Source: Pigmentiphaga kullae
GTDB taxonomy: Bacteria; Pseudomonadota; Gammaproteobacteria; Burkholderiales; Burkholderiaceae_B
NCBI RefSeq assembly: GCF_004216695.1
Contig: NZ_SGXC01000001.1
Span: forward strand, 1,674,001 to 1,738,000
Direction: 5' to 3'
DNA length: 64,000 nucleotides
Positions 25,541 to 34,796 of this stretch are shown here, piece after piece; positions within the stretch are counted from its first letter, which is position 1; the number at the start of each line of letters is the position of its first letter. Under the pieces are notes generated by a model, which was not told the origin of the DNA, made no database searches, and worked only from the letters and a program-made list of their open reading frames with translations. The translations under genes and the position numbers were made by a program.

Positions 25541-27670
25541 ATGACCACCGCTACTTCCTCCGCTTCCCGCCCGGCCTCGCGCGGCCTCGGCGCCGACCTG
25601 CTCGAGCTGCTGGCTTCGATGCGGTTCGCCGTCAGCCTGCTGGTCTTCATCTGCCTGGCCAGCATCGTCGGCACGGTGCTGGTGCAGAACCAGCCGTCGA
25701 ACAACTACGTCAACCAGTTCGGGCAGTTCTGGTTCGAGGTGTTCGAGACCTTCTCGCTCTATCACGTCTACAACGCGTGGTGGTTCCTGCTCATCATGGG
25801 TTTCCTGGTGGTCTCCACCAGCCTCTGCATCATCCGCACGGCGCCCAAGATGGTCCGCGACATGCGTTCGTTCCGCGAACACGTGCGCGAGAACAGCCTG
25901 CGGTCCTTCCATCATCGCGCCGAGTTCGCGTCGCCGGCGGCGCCCGGCCGGATGGCCGGCGCGCTGGCCGAACTGCTCAAGCGCCAGGGCTATGCCGTGC
26001 GCACCCGCACAGAGGGCCCGGCCACGCTGCTGGCGGCCAAGCGGGGCAGCGGCAACCGGCTGGGTTACATCTTCGCCCACACCGCCATCGTCATCGTCTG
26101 CATAGGCGGCTTGCTCGACAGCGAATTGCCGATACGGCTGCAGATCTGGCTGGCCGGCAAGAAGCCCTTGTTCGAGAACATGGCCATCGCCGACGTGCCC
26201 GCCTCGGGGCGCCTGGGCCTGGGCAACCCCAGCTTTCGCAGCAGCGTGCTGGTGCCCGAAGGCGGCAAGGCCCGCAACGGCATCGTCATGGTGGACGACG
26301 GCGCGCTGGTCCAGCCCCTGCCGTTCACGCTGGAACTGAAGAAATTCATTGTCGAATACTATTCCACCGGCATGCCGCGCCTGTTCGCGAGCGAGGTCGA
26401 GGTCACCGACAATGAAACCGGCGAACACTTCCCCGCCACCATCAAGGTCAATGAACCGCTGCGCTACAAGGGCGTCACGGTCTACCAGTCCAGCTTCGAC
26501 GACGGCGGCAGTACCCTGGAACTGACCGGCTACGCCCTGCGCGGCGGCCAACCCTATACCTTCCCGGTCTCGGGCAAGGTCGGCGGCACGGCGCAACTGG
26601 TGGCCGACGGCGCCCCGGCCAACGATGCGCTGAAGGACCTGACCGTCGAGTTCAGCGGTTTCCGCCCCATCAACGTCGAGAATTTCGCCAACGGCCGCGT
26701 GGGCGCGGCCGAGCCCAAGGCCCTGCGCGAACACGTCGCGGCGGTGTCCGGCAGCGCCGCCCGCGTGGGCCAGAACGAGGATTTCCGCAACGTCGGCCCC
26801 AGCGTGCAGTACAAGCTGCGCGACGCCAGCGGCCAGGCGCACGAGTTCCACAACTACATGCTGCCGGTCGACGTCGACGGCGTGAAGGTCTTCCTGTCCG
26901 GGGTGCGCACCAATCCCGACGAGGATTTCCGCTACGTGCGCATGCCGGCCGACGCCGACAACTCCCTGAAGGAATTCCTGGGGCTGCGCGCCATCCTGCA
27001 GGATCCGCAGGCCCGCGCGCTGGCCGCGCGCCGCTTCGCCCACGCCAACCGGATGGCCGCGGGCAGCGCCGCCGACGCCGAGTTGACCGCCCAGCTGCAG
27101 GCCTCGGCCGAGCGGGCGCTGGACACCTTCGCCGACGGCGGCCTGCAATCCATTGCCCGTTTCCTGGAAACCAACGTCTCGTCCGGCGAACAACAGCGTG
27201 CGGCCGACGTCGTGGTCAAGCTGCTGGGCGGCGCGATGGCCGAGCTGCGCGCGGTCGAGCGCGAGCGCGCCGGACTGCCCGCGCTGCCCACCGGCGGCCC
27301 CGAAGCCGCCGAGGCGGTGGCCTGGACCCAGGCGGCCGTGGGCGCGATGTCGGACCTGTTCCTGTATCCGGCGCCGGTCGTGCTCAGCCTGAAGGATTTC
27401 CATCACGTCCAGGCCAGCGTGTTCCAATTGAGCCGGACCCCCGGCAAAAATGCGGTATACCTGGGCTGCGTGCTGCTGATCCTGGGCGTGTTCTCGATGT
27501 TCTACATCCGCGAGCGCCGAGTCTGGCTGTGGGTCAAGCCGGGGCAGGACGGGCACGGCGCGCAGACCTTGATGGCCATGACTTCCCAGCGGCGCACGCT
27601 GGATTTCAACCAGGAATTCGAGCGGCTCAAGGCGGACATCGCCGCCTTGCCGCCGCAGCAGAAAGGGTAG
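25541..27670 (+). CDS. resB: System II cytochrome c biogenesis protein ResB (Ccs1)
   Basis: 709 residues. Three N-terminal transmembrane segments (about residues 27-50, 77-98 and 178-200) precede a large periplasmic domain, and a fourth segment lies near residue 645 (VYLGCVLLILGVFSMFYIRE). Family marks are LLELLASMRFAVSLLVFICL, ASIVGTVLVQNQP and the GVTVYQSSFDDGGS motif. With CcsA it carries haem across the membrane and attaches it to CxxCH apocytochromes. The 4-bp gap to ccsA and the position after cytochrome c4 match the usual Burkholderiales order. Confidence 0.94.
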   Translation: MTTATSSASRPASRGLGADLLELLASMRFAVSLLVFICLASIVGTVLVQNQPSNNYVNQFGQFWFEVFETFSLYHVYNAWWFLLIMGFLVVSTSLCIIRTAPKMVRDMRSFREHVRENSLRSFHHRAEFASPAAPGRMAGALAELLKRQGYAVRTRTEGPATLLAAKRGSGNRLGYIFAHTAIVIVCIGGLLDSELPIRLQIWLAGKKPLFENMAIADVPASGRLGLGNPSFRSSVLVPEGGKARNGIVMVDDGALVQPLPFTLELKKFIVEYYSTGMPRLFASEVEVTDNETGEHFPATIKVNEPLRYKGVTVYQSSFDDGGSTLELTGYALRGGQPYTFPVSGKVGGTAQLVADGAPANDALKDLTVEFSGFRPINVENFANGRVGAAEPKALREHVAAVSGSAARVGQNEDFRNVGPSVQYKLRDASGQAHEFHNYMLPVDVDGVKVFLSGVRTNPDEDFRYVRMPADADNSLKEFLGLRAILQDPQARALAARRFAHANRMAAGSAADAELTAQLQASAERALDTFADGGLQSIARFLETNVSSGEQQRAADVVVKLLGGAMAELRAVERERAGLPALPTGGPEAAEAVAWTQAAVGAMSDLFLYPAPVVLSLKDFHHVQASVFQLSRTPGKNAVYLGCVLLILGVFSMFYIRERRVWLWVKPGQDGHGAQTLMAMTSQRRTLDFNQEFERLKADIAALPPQQKG

Positions 27671-27674
27671 CTAA

Positions 27675-29003
27675 ATGGAACTGACCTCATCCGCGCACGA
27701 CGGCGCCGGCCGGACCGCCCGCCGGGGCATGGACGGCCCGCGCGGGATCGACTGGACCGACATCGCCTTCGCCGTGCTGCTGGCCGCGGGCGCCGCCTTC
27801 GCGTTCCAGCGGGTGGGCGGGATCATGAACTACTACGACAAGGCCATCCTGGCCGGTGCCGTGGTGGTGCTGGCCTGGCTGGCCTGGCTGTGGCGCCCGC
27901 TGCGCGCGTTGATGATCGCGGTGGCCATCAGCGGCGGCCTGGCCGTCACCCTCTACCAGGGCGACCTCGCGCGGGCCGACCAGGCCTTCCTGCTCAAGTA
28001 CCTGCTGTCCTCGCAATCCGCCATCCTGTGGATGTGCGCGCTGTTCGTCATCGCCACCGCGTGCTACTGGATAGGCCTGATCGCCCGCAGCTTCACCGCC
28101 TCCTGGCTGGGGACGGCGCTGACCTGGAGCGCGGTGTTCGCCGGCGTGACGGGCCTGCTGGTGCGCTGGCACGAAAGCTACCTGCTCAGCCCGGACATCG
28201 GCTACATCCCCGTCAGCAACCTGTACGAAGTCTTCATCCTCTTCTCGCTGATCACGGCGCTGTTCTACCTGTACTACGAGCGCAAGTACGACACGCGCAG
28301 CCTGGGCGGTTTCGTGCTGCTGGTCATCGCCTCGGCCGTCGCCTTCCTGGTCTGGTACACCTTCGACCGCGGCGCGCAGCAGATCCAGCCGCTGGTGCCG
28401 GCCCTGCAAAGCTGGTGGATGAAGCTGCACGTGCCGGCCAACTTCATCGGCTACGGCACGTTCTCGCTGGCCGCCATGGTCGCCTTCGCCTACCTCGTCA
28501 AGGCGCACGGCAAGACTTCCTCGTGGGTGAAGCTGGCGCCGCTGTTCGTCCTGGGCGTGCTGCTGGCGGTCGAGCCCATGATCTTCCGCCAGAGCGGCAT
28601 GCCGGCCTACTGGATGACCTACGCCGGCGTGGCCGCGCTGATCGTCGGCGGCATCCTGCTGGGCCGCCGCCAGCTTGCCGAGCGCCTGCCCGCGCTCGAG
28701 GTGCTGGACGACATCATGTACAAGGCCATCGCCGTGGGCTTCGCGTTCTTCACCGTCGCCACGGTGCTGGGCGCGCTGTGGGCGGCCGACGCCTGGGGCG
28801 CCTACTGGCAGTGGGATCCCAAGGAAACCTGGGCGCTGATCGTCTGGCTCAACTACGCCGCCTGGCTGCACATGCGCCTGATCAAGGGCCTGCGCGGCAA
28901 CGCCGCCGCCTACTGGGCCCTGGTGGGCCTGCTGGTGACGGGTTTCGCCTTCCTGGGCGTGAACATGTTCCTGTCGGGACTGCACTCCTATGGAGAGCTC
29001 TGA
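27675..29003 (+). CDS. ccsB: System II cytochrome c biogenesis protein CcsA/CcsB (ResC)
   Basis: 442 residues with many transmembrane segments. The tryptophan-rich haem-handling WWD motif is WGAYWQWDPKETWALIVWLN, and further conserved histidines occur in VRWHESYLLS, WMKLHVPANF and AWLHMRL. This is the haem exporter/synthetase subunit that partners ResB. The start follows the resB stop by 4 bp, with the ribosome site AAAGGG overlapping the resB end, so the two are coupled. The first 30 residues are poorly conserved and variable in length in this family. Confidence 0.94.
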   Translation: MELTSSAHDGAGRTARRGMDGPRGIDWTDIAFAVLLAAGAAFAFQRVGGIMNYYDKAILAGAVVVLAWLAWLWRPLRALMIAVAISGGLAVTLYQGDLARADQAFLLKYLLSSQSAILWMCALFVIATACYWIGLIARSFTASWLGTALTWSAVFAGVTGLLVRWHESYLLSPDIGYIPVSNLYEVFILFSLITALFYLYYERKYDTRSLGGFVLLVIASAVAFLVWYTFDRGAQQIQPLVPALQSWWMKLHVPANFIGYGTFSLAAMVAFAYLVKAHGKTSSWVKLAPLFVLGVLLAVEPMIFRQSGMPAYWMTYAGVAALIVGGILLGRRQLAERLPALEVLDDIMYKAIAVGFAFFTVATVLGALWAADAWGAYWQWDPKETWALIVWLNYAAWLHMRLIKGLRGNAAAYWALVGLLVTGFAFLGVNMFLSGLHSYGEL

Positions 29004-29015
29004 CATTGGCTCACG

Positions 29016-29046
29016 GTTGCTACCGCTGGCAGCCAGCGATAGCAAC
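29016..29046. other. Strong hairpin downstream of ccsB
   Basis: GTTGCTA-c-CGCTGG, loop CAG, CCAGCG-a-TAGCAAC: 13 base pairs with a single C-A mismatch, starting 13 bp after the ccsB stop. No T-run follows, so it is more likely an RNA-stabilising or rho-associated structure than a classical intrinsic terminator. A repeat copy follows 31 bp later. Confidence 0.5.
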
Positions 29047-29076
29047 GGAACCACACCCCAAGATAGCGGTCCTAGA

Positions 29077-29159
29077 CCCAGGATGCGGTGGATCCGGCTT
29101 TGCCGGTCCACCCGCGTCGCCCCCTTGAGGGGGCCCGCGTAAGCGGGTACGGGGTGGGC
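29077..29159 (-). repeat. GC-rich interspersed repeat, copy 3 (inverted)
   Basis: Read on the minus strand it runs CCACCCCGTACCCGCTTACG, a CCCCCTCAAGGGGGCG hairpin, then GGACCGGCAAAGCCGGATCC and CATCCTGGGTCTAGG. It is the only copy in the opposite orientation relative to the window and lies between ccsB and msrP, ending 22 bp before msrP. Confidence 0.8.
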
Positions 29160-29181
29160 TTTATACGGACTGGAGACCGTC

Positions 29182-30147
29182 ATGCTGATACGCAGGCCTT
29201 CCGATGTTTTGCCTTCCGAGATCACGCCCGAGGCGGTCTATCGCGACCGGCGGAGGTTGATGCTGCAGGCGGGGCTGGCCGCGTCGGCGATGGGGCTGGC
29301 GGGGTGGAGCGACCGGCGGGCGTTCGCGCAGACGACGGGCGTGAAGCTGGCGGCGCAGCGCAATGGCGCTTTCGTGGTGATGGACAAGCCGACCTCGCAG
29401 AAGGACGTCACCACCTACAACAATTTCTACGAGTTCGGCACCGACAAGGGCGATCCCTCGGACTACGCCGGGCGTTTGCGCACCTCGCCCTGGACCGTCG
29501 CGATCGAGGGCGAGGTCAGGAAGCCGCAGGTGCTGTCCCTGGACGACCTGCGCAAGCTGGCGCCGCTGGAAGAGCGGGTGTACCGGCTGCGCTGCGTCGA
29601 GGGCTGGTCCATGGTGATTCCCTGGACCGGATATTCGCTGGCGGCGCTGATCCGCCGGGTCGAACCCACCGGCAACGCCCGCTTCGTCGAGTTCGTCACC
29701 GCCGTGCAGCCCGACACCATGCCCGGCCTGCGCACGCGCGTGCTCGACTGGCCCTATGTCGAGGCGCTGCGCATGGACGAGGCCATGCAGCCGCTGACCC
29801 TGCTTACCTTCGGCGTCTACGGCGAAACCCTGCCCAACCAGAACGGCGCCCCGGTGCGCGTGGTGGTGCCCTGGAAATACGGCTTCAAGTCGGGCAAGTC
29901 GCTGGTGAAGATACGCTTCGTGGAAAAACAGCCCGCCACCAGCTGGGTCAAGGCCGCGCCGCAGGAATACGGCTTCTACGCCAACGTGAATCCCAACGTG
30001 CCCCATCCGCGCTGGAGCCAGGCGTCCGAGCGTCGCATCGGCGAGGACGGCCTGTTCTCGCCCAAGCGCAAGACCTTGATGTTCAACGGCTACGGCGACC
30101 AGGTCGCCAGCTTGTACGCCGGCATGGACCTGGCCCGCGACTACTGA
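29182..30147 (+). CDS. msrP: Protein-methionine-sulfoxide reductase catalytic subunit MsrP (YedY)
   Basis: 321 residues. A Tat-type signal ([20 protein letters not shown]) exports the folded molybdopterin protein. The Mo-binding cysteine is about Cys138 in [14 protein letters not shown], inside the sulfite-oxidase fold. C-terminal blocks such as [14 protein letters not shown] and ETSWxxxxPxEYGF-like [15 protein letters not shown] are typical. It repairs oxidised methionines in periplasmic proteins. It is followed by msrQ after one base, the standard pair. Confidence 0.96.
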   Translation: MLIRRPSDVLPSEITPEAVYRDRRRLMLQAGLAASAMGLAGWSDRRAFAQTTGVKLAAQRNGAFVVMDKPTSQKDVTTYNNFYEFGTDKGDPSDYAGRLRTSPWTVAIEGEVRKPQVLSLDDLRKLAPLEERVYRLRCVEGWSMVIPWTGYSLAALIRRVEPTGNARFVEFVTAVQPDTMPGLRTRVLDWPYVEALRMDEAMQPLTLLTFGVYGETLPNQNGAPVRVVVPWKYGFKSGKSLVKIRFVEKQPATSWVKAAPQEYGFYANVNPNVPHPRWSQASERRIGEDGLFSPKRKTLMFNGYGDQVASLYAGMDLARDY

Positions 30148-30148
30148 G

Positions 30149-30808
30149 ATGGCGGACATGCCCGCCGCGCCGCCGCGTACCGCCACCCGGGCAGCGCCGT
30201 CCGAGCCGCGCGTGTTCGGGCTGGCCGTGGGGCGCATCAAGGTCCTGCTGTTCATCGTCGCGCTGCTGCCGCTGGCGCGCTGGGTGTGGCTGGGGGCAAC
30301 GGACGGGTTGACGGCCAATCCCGTCGAGTTCCTGACCCGTTCCTCGGGCACCTGGACCCTGGTGGCGCTGCTGGTCACGCTGGCGATCAGCCCCCTGCGC
30401 GTCCTGCTGGGCCAGCCGGCCCTGCTACGGGTGCGCCGCATGTGCGGGTTGTTCGCCTTCTTCTACGCCTGCCTGCATTTCACCACCTACATCTGGTGGG
30501 ACCAGTGGTTCGACCTCATGTCCATCGCGCGCGACGTGGCCAAGCGTCCGTTCATCACGATGGGATTCGCCGGCTTCCTGGGGCTGTGTCTGCTCGCGGC
30601 CACCTCCACGCGCGGCTGGATGCGGCGGCTGGGGTCGCGCTGGCAGTCGCTGCACCGGCTGGTCTACCTGATCGGCGTGCTCGTGCTGTTGCACTATTGG
30701 TGGCAGAAGGCCGGCAAGAATGATTTTTCGGCGGTGTTTCTCTACACTGTGGTCTTCGCGGGGTTGATGGGATGGCGCCTGGTGCGCCGGCGGGCCGCCA
30801 GGCCGTAA
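30149..30808 (+). CDS. msrQ: Haem-binding membrane subunit MsrQ (YedZ)
   Basis: 219 residues with about six transmembrane helices in the ferric-reductase-like fold. Conserved haem-ligand histidines lie in FFYACLHFTTYIWWD, in SLHRLVYLIG and in VLLHYWWQKAG. TLAISPLR-like VTLAISPLRVLLG is a family mark. It feeds electrons from the quinone pool to MsrP. The first 22 residues are proline- and alanine-rich and probably cytoplasmic; a shorter start is possible. It directly follows msrP. Confidence 0.95.
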   Translation: MADMPAAPPRTATRAAPSEPRVFGLAVGRIKVLLFIVALLPLARWVWLGATDGLTANPVEFLTRSSGTWTLVALLVTLAISPLRVLLGQPALLRVRRMCGLFAFFYACLHFTTYIWWDQWFDLMSIARDVAKRPFITMGFAGFLGLCLLAATSTRGWMRRLGSRWQSLHRLVYLIGVLVLLHYWWQKAGKNDFSAVFLYTVVFAGLMGWRLVRRRAARP

Positions 30809-30882
30809 GCGGGGCAGGCGGCGCGGGCCGCCCGGCCATGCGCTTCCCGATGCCCGCTGCCGACAACAACAAGAGGTGCATC

Positions 30883-31230
30883 ATGAACGACGTCACGGTC
30901 GACACCGCCAAGCTTCAATCCGCCAAGAACCTGACCACCGTGGTCTATGCGCTGTATGCGCTGGCCATTCTCATCGGCCTGAGCAGCATCGTCGCGATCA
31001 TCATCAATTACGTCAAGAAGGGCGACATGGCCGGCACCTGGCTGGACAGCCACTTCCGCTGGCAGATCCGCACGTTCTGGTTCTCGGTGCTGTGGGCCAT
31101 CGTGGGCGCGCTGACGGTGTGGGCCTTCATCGGCTGGGTCGTGTGGTTCGTGGCCTTCATCTGGTACATCTACCGCATCGTGAAGGGCTGGCTGAACCTG
31201 AACGACAACAAGCCGATGTACCCCGCCTGA
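30883..31230 (+). CDS. Small membrane protein, DUF4870-like
   Basis: 115 residues from the ATG after AAGAGGTGCATC. Three hydrophobic segments: about residues 20-42 (VVYALYALAILIGLSSIVAI), 67-88 (FWFSVLWAIVGALTVWAFIG) and 89-105 (WVVWFVAFIWYIYRIVKGW). The pattern KGDMAGTWLDSHFRWQIRTF, then TMs and VKGWLNLNDNKPMY matches small DUF4870-type proteins found next to msrPQ-like loci. Function unknown. It is 74 bp after msrQ and followed by a hairpin terminator. Confidence 0.85.
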   Translation: MNDVTVDTAKLQSAKNLTTVVYALYALAILIGLSSIVAIIINYVKKGDMAGTWLDSHFRWQIRTFWFSVLWAIVGALTVWAFIGWVVWFVAFIWYIYRIVKGWLNLNDNKPMYPA

Positions 31231-31243
31231 GGGGCGGGGGTTT
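31221..31243 (+). terminator. Hairpin terminator after the DUF4870-like gene
   Basis: CCCCGCC pairs with GGCGGGG across a 5-base loop, followed by GTTT. The stem starts inside the last codons of the gene. The short T-run makes it only moderately convincing. Confidence 0.55.
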
Positions 31244-31248
31244 CCAGG

Positions 31249-31830
31249 CTATTTCTTCAGCGTTGCATCGGCCAGCAAGGCGTCCCGCATTTTCAGCAGG
31301 GCGCTTTCCGTCGACCGCTGCGCCGCAAGATTGAAGTTGGTCTTGAACTCGTCGAATTCTGCGAGTCCTTCCCCCATTACGCTGACCGTGGTCACGGGGT
31401 TGCCCGCGGCATCCGTGACGACGCAGGTCAACTGGGTCTGGAAGCGCGTCGGTGGCCAGGTGAGCAGGCTTTCGGACGATGAGGCGGTCAGTATCTCGGG
31501 CGTGATCACGTAGCTGACGTTCTCCGAGGCGGCGGGGGGGACGGCCTTCGTCTTGGTGACCTGCGCGAAGACGTTGCCCAGCATCACATAGAAAGCGGCT
31601 TCCATGTCCTTGTACGGCTTGTACTGGACCTTGTCTCCGCCACCACCCGCCGTAATGACGTCCTTCTCCTGCAGCGAATCGGGAATGTGGTAGGCCACGC
31701 GAGCCTCGATCCGCCGTCCGCTTTCGCTGGGGGCCAGCTTGGCGACGTCGGGAGCGATCGATATGGGATGGGCGCAGCCGGCCAGGACCAGGACCGCCGC
31801 CAAGGCGCCCAGGCGCTTGATGAGGTTCAT
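31249..31830 (-). CDS. Putative lipoprotein
   Basis: 193 residues with a lipoprotein signal and lipobox (MNLIKRLGALAAVLVLAGC, modified Cys at residue 19). The mature part contains PSESGRRIEARVAYHIPDSL and YVITPEILTASSSE and ends in a helix-rich tail. Nothing identifies a named function. It lies 18 bp after another lipoprotein gene on the same strand and shares its general plan: lipobox, compact alpha/beta core, C-terminal ALLxxMxDALLxDAxLK-like tail (SALLKMRDALLADATLKK here, LLDTLFSDKAFLDALK there). The two are probably co-expressed envelope proteins. Confidence 0.8.
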   Translation of the reverse strand: MNLIKRLGALAAVLVLAGCAHPISIAPDVAKLAPSESGRRIEARVAYHIPDSLQEKDVITAGGGGDKVQYKPYKDMEAAFYVMLGNVFAQVTKTKAVPPAASENVSYVITPEILTASSSESLLTWPPTRFQTQLTCVVTDAAGNPVTTVSVMGEGLAEFDEFKTNFNLAAQRSTESALLKMRDALLADATLKK

Positions 31831-31848
31831 GCGGAGACTCCGTGTCGA

Positions 31849-32403
31849 TTATTTGAGCGCGTCCAGGAACGCCTTGTCGCTGAACAGTGTGTCCAGCAGC
31901 GTCTGCACGAGCGTGGGATAGGACTGAGCGGCGGCGGGGATCGCAACGGCGCCTGCGAAGGAGGAAGGCCAGGTGATCGTGGCGGATTTGACCTGGTCGT
32001 ACGCGACCTGCCCGCCTTTCCTGACCACCACCCGCGCGGCGATGAAGCCGTCACCGGTGGTGAACGATCCCGCGTTCAGCTCGTTCTTCTGGAGTTCACC
32101 CGAGATTTCCACGTTCGAGGCCTGCGAGTACTTGCCCGCGAGCGTGAGCTCCTGCTTGATGGCCTCGGTCAGGTAGGCGGAATAGGACTTGCCGTAAGGC
32201 GACTCGAGCCGGTCGGCGCGCAGGGAAATCGGATTGGCGTTGTCCTTGGCGGCCAGGCTGCTGAAGTCCGCCACCTTGGCGTCCCGGAATTCCGCTTCCT
32301 TCAGCTTGAGCACATTGTCCATTCGGGCCGAGTACTGCGGCGCGTTCATGGCGCAGCCTGAAAGCACTATCGCGACAACCATCGCACCAACACTGCGTAT
32401 CAT
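31849..32403 (-). CDS. Putative lipoprotein
   Basis: 184 residues with signal and lipobox (MIRSVGAMVVAIVLSGC, Cys at residue 17). The mature part has NPISLRADRLESPYGKSYSA, YLTEAIKQELTLAGKY and ISGELQKNELNAG, suggesting an envelope protein of the kind that computes lipid- or polymer-related assembly, but no family can be named. It is first of a two-gene lipoprotein unit. An AT-rich 78-bp gap with TTACTAATAATTAG-type sequence before the start probably holds the promoter. Confidence 0.8.
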   Translation of the reverse strand: MIRSVGAMVVAIVLSGCAMNAPQYSARMDNVLKLKEAEFRDAKVADFSSLAAKDNANPISLRADRLESPYGKSYSAYLTEAIKQELTLAGKYSQASNVEISGELQKNELNAGSFTTGDGFIAARVVVRKGGQVAYDQVKSATITWPSSFAGAVAIPAAAQSYPTLVQTLLDTLFSDKAFLDALK

Positions 32404-32481
32404 TCCACTCCCCTCGTCGATTCAGGTTACTAATAATTAGACACATATAGTAACATTTTGGCGGGAGGGAAAAGCCGCGAT

Positions 32482-33717
32482 TCAATCCGTCTGAAGCGCT
32501 GCCCTGGCCGGCGACGGCGGGAAGGCGAACGCCATCGCGACCGCGCCGATGCCGACCGCGGCCGAGCCCAGGTACAGCCAGGCATAGCCGTTGAAGTGGT
32601 CGAAGATCCAGCCTCCGGCCAGGGGCCCGAAGGCCATGCCCAGGCTCGAGGCCATGACCGCGGCGCCGAAGATGCTGCCCATGATCCGCGGCCCGAAGTA
32701 GTCCCGCGCCAGCACGGCGTACAGCGGCATCACGCCGCCGTAGGCGGCGCCCAACAGGATGGACAGGCCGTAGAATTCGCCGATCTGGCGCGCCTGCGAA
32801 TAGACGCCTATCACCACCGCCTGCAGCAGCAGGCCCGCGATCAGCACCCGCTTGGTGCCCAGCCTGTCCGCCAGCGCGCCCAGCAGCAGGCGTCCCCCGA
32901 GTCCCGCCAGTCCTTCCACGCTGTAGATGGTCACGGCCGCCATGGGCGCGATGCCGCAGAACGTGGCGAAGCTGACCACGTGGAAGATCGGGCCGGAATG
33001 GGCGGCGCAGCACAGGAAGAAAGTCAGCGCCAGCGCGACGAACGGCGCCGACCGCAGGGCCTGCCGCACGGACGGGGCGGGACCGGCGGCCTCGGGTTGG
33101 ACGTCTCGGGCCAGGCTGGCGGTGGGCGGTTGGCGGATGAGCAGGGCGGCGGGGATCAGGAGCAGCAGGGCGGCGATACCTGTGGCGGCCATCGCCGCGC
33201 GCCAGCCGTATTCCAGGATGAGCCAGCTCGCCAATGGCGAGACCGTCATGGGGGCGACCCCCATGCCCGCCGAAACGAGCGAGACCGCCAGCGCCCGGTG
33301 GCGCTCGAACCAGGTCGTGGTCAGGGCCATCAGCGGAGCGAAGAACGCGCCGCCCGCCGCGCCCACCAGCACGCCGTAGCCGAGCTGGAAGGCCGGCAAC
33401 GAGGTGGAGCGGCTGGCCAGCAGCAGCCCCAGGCCCAGCAGCAGCGACGCGGCCAGCACCACGGGGCGCGTGCCGTAGCGGTCGCTCAGCGCGCCCCAGC
33501 CGAAGGCGGCGATGCCCATCACCAGGAAATCGAGCGTCATGGCCGCCGAGATGCCGGCGCGCGACCAGCCCGTGTCGGCCGAGATGGGCTGGAGGTAGAC
33601 CGCCAGCGAGAACATGGCGCCGGCCGCCACGCAGGTGATCAGCGCGCCCGCGGCGACGATGACCCAGCCGTAGCCGCCGTCGCTACGGCCGCCGGAGTTC
33701 GTATCGTGTGCATCCAT
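32482..33717 (-). CDS. MFS transporter (oxalate/formate-antiporter-like group)
   Basis: 411 residues from the ATG at 33717; an in-frame ATG 18 bases earlier is equally possible because neither has a clear ribosome site. Twelve hydrophobic segments. The MFS loop 2-3 motif is GWGALSDRYGTRPVVL and its second-half repeat is GALADRLGTKRVLIAG. GYGWVIVAAGALITCVAAGA at the N-terminus is typical of the monocarboxylate/OFA group. It likely moves an organic acid, substrate unknown. The gene lies alone, 44 bp after the end of the LysR gene at 33762 on the same strand. Confidence 0.9.
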   Translation of the reverse strand: MDAHDTNSGGRSDGGYGWVIVAAGALITCVAAGAMFSLAVYLQPISADTGWSRAGISAAMTLDFLVMGIAAFGWGALSDRYGTRPVVLAASLLLGLGLLLASRSTSLPAFQLGYGVLVGAAGGAFFAPLMALTTTWFERHRALAVSLVSAGMGVAPMTVSPLASWLILEYGWRAAMAATGIAALLLLIPAALLIRQPPTASLARDVQPEAAGPAPSVRQALRSAPFVALALTFFLCCAAHSGPIFHVVSFATFCGIAPMAAVTIYSVEGLAGLGGRLLLGALADRLGTKRVLIAGLLLQAVVIGVYSQARQIGEFYGLSILLGAAYGGVMPLYAVLARDYFGPRIMGSIFGAAVMASSLGMAFGPLAGGWIFDHFNGYAWLYLGSAAVGIGAVAMAFAFPPSPARAALQTD

Positions 33718-33761
33718 GGTCAGGCAACATAGCAACGGGCCGTCCGGGATGTCGAGCCCGG

Positions 33762-34697
33762 TTACAGAACCGCCGGCGCCGGGGGGAGCCGGCCGAATAG
33801 TTCGCGGATCACGGTCCGCAGCCAGACCAGTCCGGGCTCGCGCGCATAGCGCTCGTGCCAGAACTGCGACACGTCGTAGGCGGGCAGCCGCATCGGCGGC
33901 GTGTATTTCCTGACGCCCCAGGCGGTCTCGAAGGTGGCTGCCAGCGTGCGGGGAATGGTGGCGATGTAGTCGGTCTGGGCGACGATGCGGCCGATGGAAA
34001 GGAAATGGCCCACGCGCAGGGCGACGGATGCGCCCACCTTGCGCGAGGCGAGGATGCCTTCCAGCATGTGCGCATGGCCCGTCATCGAGCCTTCCGAGAT
34101 CACATGGCCGAGCTGGCGGAAATTCGCCATGGTCATCCGGCCGTTTATGGCGGGGTGGTCGCTGCGGGCGATGCAGGCATAGCGCGCGGAGAACAGGCGG
34201 TCGGCCTGCAAGCCTTCCGGGTCCAGCCGCAGGTGGCCGATGGCCAGGTCCACGCCTCCTTCCGCCATGGCGTCGCGCAGCGCCTTGCCCTGCAGCTGGC
34301 TGGTGCGCAGGTGCACGCCGGGTGCCTGTTCCGCCACCCGCCGGGCCAGGCCGGGCAGGAACACCTGCTCGCTGATGTCCGACATCGCCAGGGTGAACAC
34401 GCGCCGTTCGTTGGCGGGGATGAAGGCCGGCGTATGCAGGGTCCAGCGCACGATGTCCAGGGCCTGGTGCAGCGATGAATTCAGGCTGTCGGCGAAGGGG
34501 GTGGGAAGCAGGCCGTGCGGCTGCCGCACGAACAGCGGGTCGCCGTAGGCGTCGCGCAGGCGGGCGAGGGCACGGCTCATGGCGGGCTGGCTCAGGCCCA
34601 GTTCCCGGCCAGCGGTGGTGAGGTTGCGGCTGCCGTACACCGCCAGGAAGAGCTCGAGCAGATTCAGGTCCACCTGGTGCGAAAGACGCTTGGCCAT
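33762..34697 (-). CDS. LysR-type transcriptional regulator (NodD/LinR-like)
   Basis: 311 residues from MAKRLSHQ; an upstream in-frame ATG at 34730 would give 322. Helix-turn-helix at about residues 9-68 (LLELFLAVYGSRNLTTAGRE, then LGLSQPAMSRALARLRDAYG), with DPLFVRQPHGLLPTP after it, the pattern of regulators of aromatic or chlorinated compound genes. It is divergent from the ThDP enzyme gene (start 34797) and so probably controls that enzyme, the Bug protein and the aldehyde dehydrogenase. Confidence 0.92.
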   Translation of the reverse strand: MAKRLSHQVDLNLLELFLAVYGSRNLTTAGRELGLSQPAMSRALARLRDAYGDPLFVRQPHGLLPTPFADSLNSSLHQALDIVRWTLHTPAFIPANERRVFTLAMSDISEQVFLPGLARRVAEQAPGVHLRTSQLQGKALRDAMAEGGVDLAIGHLRLDPEGLQADRLFSARYACIARSDHPAINGRMTMANFRQLGHVISEGSMTGHAHMLEGILASRKVGASVALRVGHFLSIGRIVAQTDYIATIPRTLAATFETAWGVRKYTPPMRLPAYDVSQFWHERYAREPGLVWLRTVIRELFGRLPPAPAVL

Positions 34698-34796
34698 GGG
34701 GTAGATATACCTCTCGTGCATGTCAGACATCAGTTCATTTCATTTTACGGATTTCACTGCCATTCCTAAGATGGGCGAACCCCTACAGGAGACCCC

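Noticed and set aside
24575-27556. A 993-codon open frame on the minus strand across cytochrome c4 and resB
   Set aside because: The plus-strand proteins are certain, and the antisense translation is low-complexity with no domain. The same explanation applies to other long antisense frames in this window.
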